Positions 57,665-64,000 of a stretch of DNA of 64,000 nt are shown here, piece after piece. The translations under genes were made by a program, and so were the position numbers. The notes under the pieces are model-generated. The model ran no database searches, was not told where the DNA came from, and saw only the letters and a program-made list of their open reading frames with translations. Location: NCBI GenBank assembly GCA_000697475.1, contig JNEU01000773.1:1-64000 (forward strand), in the 5' to 3' direction. Each line of letters opens with the position of its first letter. Within the stretch, counting starts at the first letter, position 1. Origin of the DNA: Lichtheimia corymbifera B2541. Its lineage: Eukaryota; Mucoromycota; Mucoromycetes; Mucorales; Lichtheimiaceae.

Positions 57665-59872
57665 TTATTCACCATCGGGCTTGACAGCCTTTATCTTGAA
57701 CTGCTCATCCGAATGAGGTTTTACGGTGGGTACATTGGGATTTGAGGATATGTTATATGTGCGGTTTAAGGCGAGAGTTAGTGAAGAAGATGTGTTTGGC
57801 GTTCGGTTATTGGAATCATTATAGTTAGCAGTGATAACATTGGGTTTATGCTTATGCATGTTCGCTTTCCGTTTTCGATAGATGGCTAAGACGATGAGAC
57901 CAATTATGATAGCAACCTATTATACACAGCGTCAACGAGCAGTAAGCATACAACAAAGTCCATGAGTTAATAACACTGCTCGATGATACATACGGCAACT
58001 ATCGATCCAATAACGATGCCTGCTATAGCACCACCTGAAAGTGAATCACCTGCTGACACCTCCTTATCATTATCATCAGAGGAATGGTTATTGTTATCGG
58101 CGGTCCAATCAAAGGAATTGGTTAGATTCCAGGTTGTGGTATCAATGATGAAAAAGTCAGTTTGGACATCTTGATTGTTGGCACCAAAAAGGACGAACAA
58201 GCTTTTGTCATTCAAAAGAATAGCTATAGCAAAAGTAATTAAACATCTCAGATTGGCAAGATTCGATGGCTGCAGTAAAACATTATCCTTACAAGAGTGA
58301 AGAAAACGAAGGTAACGCCCCGAGTTCCAGGCTGATGATCCTATACTCTTTACGAAAATATCCGTGACATTTTTCCATTCCAATCGCTCGGGATCAGAGA
58401 TATCCAATATATAGGCAACGTCATGCACAGGGTTTGGTACAGGTAAGTGATCTCTAGTCAAAATTGGAGATGCTTTCCAAATAATGACATGATGTCAGCG
58501 TAACCTTCTTTTAGATGGAGAATAATCCACTTACTATCCGAACCACCATAGCAAAAGAAGGCTTTCCCATCAGCGGCTATTATGGGTTCCTTCATGAGTT
58601 CATCATCGGTGCCTGGTATGAATGTATCGTATATAGCTCACCAGGAACCATGGTATGGTACATGCGCTGGCTTGGAATGTCTCCAACAGTTGGCTTGATA
58701 CTCCAACCAGTATTAACATCATATACCAGCGTCTCTGCCATGGATGCTGAAACTAATAGGCCGATGGTGCTATTCTCCTCCTTTCTGGCATTTTCCCCGG
58801 TTTGCAGGCCACCTGTAATATATATCCTTCCATCTCCTCCTTGTGCGGCTGCATGCTGAGTTCTGGGCCGTACAGCATAATGAGAATTGGTTGGAAGAGT
58901 ATTTGTCGGCGATGTCCAGTTCCACTACAATAACATAGTATGTCATTTGTAAAAAGAAATCCGGCCTTTGTTGTTGACGTATCGCCATTGGCATATGCTT
59001 CCTTACATCATTATAGGTCAATATGGACATATTCATATCTATTGAGGTCCCATCTTGATATCCCACATAGTACATAGATCTGCATTAAAAAAAGAATTGC
59101 CTTCACGCATAAATTATTTAAGCAAATGTATGTTGGTATAGTGTTCTTGCAGTTCACCTATCACCGCCCCATACAAAGAATCGATCACCGCTTCCAGCTT
59201 TGTCAAATATCATTGAACCCAACACCCTGGTCGTTATCACCATTGCGAACATGATCAGCATAAAATTGTCAAAGTCCGTAATCGATTTCATACCTTTGAG
59301 TACGATTCTGTGATGAATCAATGTTATTCCATTCCTGAGTTTTGACGTCGTAGTATATTAGTGGATTCACAAGTGCGGGGCCACCAAAGCTTGATCCAGC
59401 GCCACCACTTATGACAAAGAGCTTATGCTCTGGTGCGTCCATTGCATCCATAAAGAAGAACATGTTAGGTTCTGGTCGTATAGCTTGACCTTTAAGATCG
59501 ATCATTCTCCAGGAGGAGGCATTATCGACAGCATCGATTGGCTCTGAAACATCCAACGAAAAAAACTGCTGCGTGCCTTGAAGGTCAACATTAAAGTCGT
59601 CAAGATAACTCTGAGAGCCGCCGTAGCAGTATATGGTGTAATCCACATATACGCATCCTTATCCGATATGAAGATGGGTATACGTTAGGGCTACATGTAA
59701 TATGTTGTGTCAAAAAGGACTACGTACGGCTACCATATGCTCTTGGTGGGTTGGCGGCTACCACTTGGGTTTGCTGTTTTGCTGACGATACCACTAAAAG
59801 GGTCACGGCTAATAATCCAAAGATAGAATCGCCGATGTTTCTAATGAGCAGAGCCAGAGCTTTCGTATACAT
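57665..59872 (-). CDS. Kelch-repeat type I membrane protein
   Basis: Nine exons (59872-59728, 59657-59294, 59226-59158, 59079-59007, 58924-58642, 58612-58535, 58472-58293, 58223-57994, 57916-57665) give 557 aa. A signal peptide (SIFGLLAVTLLVVSSAK) is followed by kelch blades with the paired glycines and aromatic residues: CVYVDYTIYCYGGSQS, HKLFVISGGAGSSF, DRFFVWGGD, GRIYITGGLQTGEN and KAFFCYGGSDS. Near the C terminus lies a transmembrane helix (GAIAGIVIGSIVAVAIIIGL) and a basic cytosolic tail (YRKRKANMHKHKP). Mucoralean genomes have many such extracellular kelch proteins, often annotated as galactose-oxidase-like; the copper ligands are not evident, so the role is unknown. The 69-nt intron 58292-58224 is in frame without stops and might be retained. 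Confidence 0.85.
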
Positions 59873-60495
59873 GCAATATCCTGGTGCAAAATTGTTCTCG
59901 AATGTATTATGAATGTTGGTAGTAAGTAAAGAAGATATATGTATAACTCGAGGGATCGAAAAGGAAAGCGTTTTTAAGAGGCTTTCTTCTGAAATATCAG
60001 GTACCACGTTCTCAGAAGTCATCTTGTTACACGTCTTTGTTGTGAAACTTGGAGATCTCTTTCTAGAGATTTCAAGCTATTGAATCTATACACTTTCATG
60101 CTATGGTGAATGCGTTCTGACTCTGCCGAAGCATCAAAATGATTGGATGGCAGAAATAGGCATCAAGGAATGAAGAAATTGATTTCGAAAGTATTATGAG
60201 GTGGCGAAGGACAACAAGATATCACAATGTGAAACACAACACGAAAGCTAAATCAAGTCTATCACCATCAGAGTCGTTATGAAAACTTTGACAACACCAC
60301 GTTCAAATGGCACGCTTGACAATAGGTATTGTGTAATATGGCAGACACAAGTAGTATCCAAAGTCGTTTTGGGTCTTATGGTGCTTCATTTATTGACCAA
60401 TAATCTATCTAATGCATCATGTATTTTGGGCACTTGGCTATGGAAAACTTCGCCATGAAGGACAGCTTGATCCCACAAGTAAAGAATATATGCCA
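59873..60495. other. Intergenic
   Basis: Promoter of the kelch gene and 3' flank of the SLX4-like gene. No other feature recognised. Confidence 0.4.
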
Positions 60496-61695
60496 TTAAG
60501 AAGAAGGATGATGCAAGTTTATTAGAAACTTTGATAAGTATGTACAATCTTGCTTATGAGTTGTTGTGGCAAGATCCCAATAGGGAGTGGTATCTGAAGA
60601 TCTCTGTTGTAATTTGGAGGGGGAGAGTGGCTTTATATTATATTTGATCAATGCATTTGGCGTATGTGTGGAGATGGTTTGTAGCTTGGCTTTGGCCACT
60701 TGATGGGATTCAGTGGGATCGATGATATTCAAAGGTCTTTGGTGTATATTGTTATTGAGTTCCACTTCTGCTTGTGATCGACTGATAGCCAGGGCCAATT
60801 GTAAGTCATCATCCATTGCATCTTCTGCTGCTGCTAGATTTCGTTGTTGATGTGGATCGTTGGGTCGACGTTGGAACATGACATGATTTGAAAAGTCATC
60901 ATCATCCTCGGCAACTTCTGTAACATGTAATGTGGTAGGTCGTTGTAGAGGAGCTACTGGTGATGGTACTGCTGATGATGGTGCCGGTGCTGCTGTGCGC
61001 TCAATAGGTTTATGTCCCCATTGTATCCACCGCAGTTTCTGCAACAAGGTATTCATGGTCATATTCTTGGATCTCATGCATGTTTTGATGTGCTGAAGCT
61101 TGCGTTTGGTAGTTGTTCGTTGGTTACAATGAGTTGATTCATGGCAAACTGGGCATGTAGTAAGCTCGTCAATCAGTGGAACAGTATTCCCAGCGTATGT
61201 GGAGGTATCCATTTCACCCAGCTGATCCAAGCATCTGCCAAAGTGAATGTCCTTTTGTAATCCTTGATATGAGCTGATATCTTTTCCACAGAATATGCAA
61301 TACATGAATTCATCTTGGGTGGATGATGTCGGTGTGGTGGTGTCGGATGCTGCGGATTCAGTCAAGCACTTGTCAACATGGCTTTGTCGCAGGTAACTGG
61401 ACCTTAGGTGACTCAAGTCCTTATTACATAATGGACACTGATAGTCTTGCAAATGGCTCGATTCTGTAGACAATGAACTCGTCGATTGCTGTGTAGCACT
61501 TGGTTGTGGTGTTGGTGGTGGTTGGTGAGCGATTGGCGATTGGGGTGCAATTGGTTGCGATGACAACGAAGTCAATGACCGCTGCGAGGACAGTGAGGAA
61601 GACTGCGATGCGTTCCTTTTTGTCGTTGATTTGGGTCGTCGTTTTCTTAGCGAGAGAGATATGCTAGTCGACTTGGGTTTCCACTCATTGTCCAT
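60496..61695 (-). CDS. UBZ-type zinc-finger protein, SLX4-like
   Basis: A single exon of 399 aa from ATG 61695. After a basic S/P-rich start it has three C2HC fingers: CPLCNKDLSHLRSSYLRQSH with following C, CIFCGKDISSYQ with H and C, and CPVCHESTHCNQ with H and C. The first two follow the UBZ4 pattern of SLX4 (CPLC-KDLS, H-x-x-x-C). A later helix (DDDLQLALAISRSQAEVE) looks like the ubiquitin-interacting or LALSRS motif of SLX4 and is a good match. SLX4 is the scaffold for SLX1 and other nucleases that cut branched DNA during repair. The SAP and SLX1-binding C-terminal domains are not obvious, so this may be a shortened form, a relative, or a gene whose last exons I have missed. Confidence 0.6.
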   Translation of the reverse strand: MDNEWKPKSTSISLSLRKRRPKSTTKRNASQSSSLSSQRSLTSLSSQPIAPQSPIAHQPPPTPQPSATQQSTSSLSTESSHLQDYQCPLCNKDLSHLRSSYLRQSHVDKCLTESAASDTTTPTSSTQDEFMYCIFCGKDISSYQGLQKDIHFGRCLDQLGEMDTSTYAGNTVPLIDELTTCPVCHESTHCNQRTTTKRKLQHIKTCMRSKNMTMNTLLQKLRWIQWGHKPIERTAAPAPSSAVPSPVAPLQRPTTLHVTEVAEDDDDFSNHVMFQRRPNDPHQQRNLAAAEDAMDDDLQLALAISRSQAEVELNNNIHQRPLNIIDPTESHQVAKAKLQTISTHTPNALIKYNIKPLSPSKLQQRSSDTTPYWDLATTTHKQDCTYLSKFLINLHHPSS

Positions 61696-61817
61696 TGAAA
61701 GAGGATAGCTGCACAAGAGAGAAAAAGTTACACTCAGCTTGTATGGGCGAATATATATTTTATGTATAAACAAAGATGTGTAGATAATACAAAAGGCAAT
61801 GACAATGCAAAATGGAT
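61696..61817. promoter_or_regulatory. Short gap, Chs7 3' end / SLX4-like promoter
   Basis: Only 122 bp separate these two same-strand genes, so the Chs7 terminator and the next promoter are compressed together. Confidence 0.4.
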
Positions 61818-63101
61818 TTAATCGAATTGGTTATGGTACTGTTGGCCATATTGCTGCATGGGTACACCAGAAGCCGGCCGTCCAAATGGAGGATACTGCT
61901 GTTGAAGAGGTGTCATGCTATTGCGATGACTGCTGAGCTCATCCTCTGCCATCAACTCCTTGACTTCCCACACGTTTTGCTTGGCACCCACAGAGAACTC
62001 GAGGTCTTCCTTGGTGATAGAATCCCAGTACTTGTAGATCATCATGACAGCCAATAAAGTACAAATTGTGTTGAAGAATGCACCATCAATGTAATGCTTG
62101 GTATTGTCACAAATGGCCACCGAGAAGATATACATGAGCACTTGACCAAAGATGAAGAACAAAAAGCCGAACAAGATATCACCCAAAGGCCATCGATCAT
62201 CCAACGATCTCAAGACAAGTACAATTTGCGAGATGACATAGGTGATGAAAAAGACACCATTGATGATGATATAAAACACCCATAATGCGCCAGGACTCCG
62301 ATGAGAGAATGGTCCAAGTTCAACAAACGTAGCAATGGCAATGAATCCGGTAATCAAAAAGATAATCAACGAACTGAGACGGATTGACTATATTCTCATG
62401 TTAGCATATCCATTTCCCCATTATGCAATCCATCTTTGATAAAAACATTACCCAAAGTGACATTGGTGTGCCATCTTCAGCAAATTGGAAGCCAACAAAG
62501 CCATTCAGCATGAGACACCACCATGATGATGTGATCAGACCAAGTTGGATAGCCGTGAACCACTATTATATTTGGATATATGATCAGCCACTTGGCATAC
62601 GCCCATGATATGATTTTTACTTACTTGATAAACGGGTGACGAGATAGGGATGATGCCAGTAAGAAGAAGCATTTCGAGGATCAACGTTAATAGATACATA
62701 TAAAAGAACATGACGATTTCCTTGCGACCTGTAAAACACTTGGATTAGATAACCAAGTCGTGATCAAATATCAAAGATGCCATACCAACTGCTGTGTACT
62801 TGGAACGAATGTGATAGATCATGAAGCCCACCATGATGATAGCGACAACGTCGATGATCAATGTGGCTAATATAGCGATTTAGTACAGGTCGAGCCTTTT
62901 TAGGGGGCAAGTTCTCAACCGGCATGTGGCCGGTATTTTACCTGGTTGGAAAATGAGATTATCTGCAAGCTCCACGTTACGAGAGTAGCAAACAGGCACT
63001 ATGCCTTCATCTCTGCCAATGATGGGACATAGCGTTAACTGAACGGTCTTGCAAATGCCGTCAAAGTTGAATGCGTCGAATTGAAAAGTAATGTCGACCA
63101 T
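61818..63101 (-). CDS. CHS7: Chitin synthase export chaperone Chs7
   Basis: Five exons (63101-62942, 62866-62786, 62728-62625, 62562-62452, 62387-61818) give 341 aa. The N-terminal luminal segment has the family cysteines ([17 protein letters not shown] and [19 protein letters not shown]). About seven transmembrane helices follow, including [36 protein letters not shown] and [20 protein letters not shown]. The C-terminal tail is hydrophilic and Q-rich. Chs7 is an ER membrane protein that folds and releases class IV chitin synthase (Chs3) to the cell surface. Length fits the family (310-350 aa). Confidence 0.95.
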
Positions 63102-64000
63102 TGTTGCTGTTGCTTCCAGTCCTCGAATTCAAAGGCTGATCTGGTTGAATATAGGGGTGAATGCAAAGAGTGCGGAAAGGGGACGAGGATGTTGGGAATG
63201 ACAATTGTCGTTGCAAGCAGCAAGTGTGTGTGTGTGTATGTGCGTGTGTTGGTCGTTTGTAAAGAAGAAAGAAAACAGCAGGAGCGGGAAAGTCGAGAAA
63301 CGAAAAACGATGTACCTATTTTGAGATGAACGTCCGAGAATGGAAACACAAGCCCATCTTTTTATAACTCATCGCACTATCGCGATCATGTATTCATGTT
63401 GTTGTTGTTGTTTACTTGCACTCTAACAAAGAGCAATAAATCATTCATGCTTGATACTGTGAAAAATAGGGTGGATCTTTTATTGGTGGATGACCTTGTT
63501 CCCCATGTTACTTATAATGCTAGGGACACCTCGACAAAGTAGGAAAGTGCTCAATTAGCTGCTGTATTGCCATTGCCTTAGCTGTGTTACAAGCCCAGCA
63601 ACAGCCATGTACCTCACCTTTTGAATCGGCTGCTGCACCCGTATTCCGATGAGCGCCCACCGATGGCGTTCAAGAGCTTGTCGTTCCTGCATTCTACCTT
63701 TTAAAGTTGCTCTCCGATCGATTACGACAGGATCGTGCATACGTATTGTATAGACAATTCCACAATTTTAGCCATCATCATTCTCTTCATCGTTAAATCC
63801 ATCCTCCTTCGATATAAAAAGCTGTCATGTTTGTAATCAACATCTACAAATGAATTGAAAGGGTAAGAGATATCCCGGTCCTCACACATCATCATTGATG
63901 GCCTGAGCGCAATAAACTATCAATTATTGCATGCGTCATTGCCCATTGGTTAATGTTCAACAATGACGCCGGTACACACACACATACCCATGATGGCATC
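63102..64000. other. Chs7 promoter and window end
   Basis: GT/CA repeats lie near 63220-63250. No gene is recognised between 63102 and the window end. Confidence 0.4.

Overview
This window looks like nuclear DNA from an early-diverging filamentous fungus, most likely Mucoromycota (order Mucorales, possibly Lichtheimia-like; this is inference from gene style and not proven). It carries about 22 protein genes with many short GT-AG introns (mostly 45-80 nt), a split tRNA-Tyr, Q/S-rich low-complexity protein regions, and a core protein of the minor (U12) spliceosome, which Mucoromycota keep but most Dikarya have lost. Gene models were built by hand by joining exons in phase. Wherever exon coordinates are given, the total length is a whole number of codons.

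Positions 1-6630 are a repeat island. Two diverged copies of one block (R1, about 1-1430; R2, about 4860-6630) contain gene relics and a degenerate module recurring every 155-195 bp. Between them, at 1446-3248, lies a 1.8 kb hierarchical palindrome. It is made of five 99-bp elements with inverted ends that alternate with foldback units, and some of these contain a further hairpin. No protein gene explains this structure.

From 6991 rightward the window is ordinary euchromatin. NAT9-like acetyltransferase (-) and the U11/U12-65K protein RNPC3 (+) share an 84-bp divergent promoter. TFIIIB subunit BDP1 (+), an unknown protein (-), a 2-oxoglutarate dioxygenase (-), penta-EF-hand protein Pef1 (+), an Sds3/Dep1-type Sin3-HDAC subunit (+), tRNA-Tyr, a HET-domain protein (-), histone chaperone Msi1/RBBP4 (-) and an Msn2/4-type zinc-finger factor (+) follow. 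The middle holds Nop53 (+), peroxisomal Lon protease (+), an ACS-family MFS transporter with a 6-nt exon (-), an unrecognised gene (-), a Myb/SANT-like gene with an apparent frameshift (-) and a large intronless sulfite reductase flavoprotein Met10 (-).

The right part holds a BCAS3-like WD40 protein (+), two small proteins, methylmalonate-semialdehyde dehydrogenase (-), ribosomal protein eL27 (-), a kelch-repeat membrane protein (-), an SLX4-like UBZ zinc-finger protein (-) and the chitin synthase chaperone Chs7 (-). The genes are mostly unrelated housekeeping functions. The one loose functional pair is the Sds3/Dep1-type protein and Msi1, both known from histone deacetylase complexes. The strongest candidates for something undescribed are the nested palindrome and satellite-like island at the left end.
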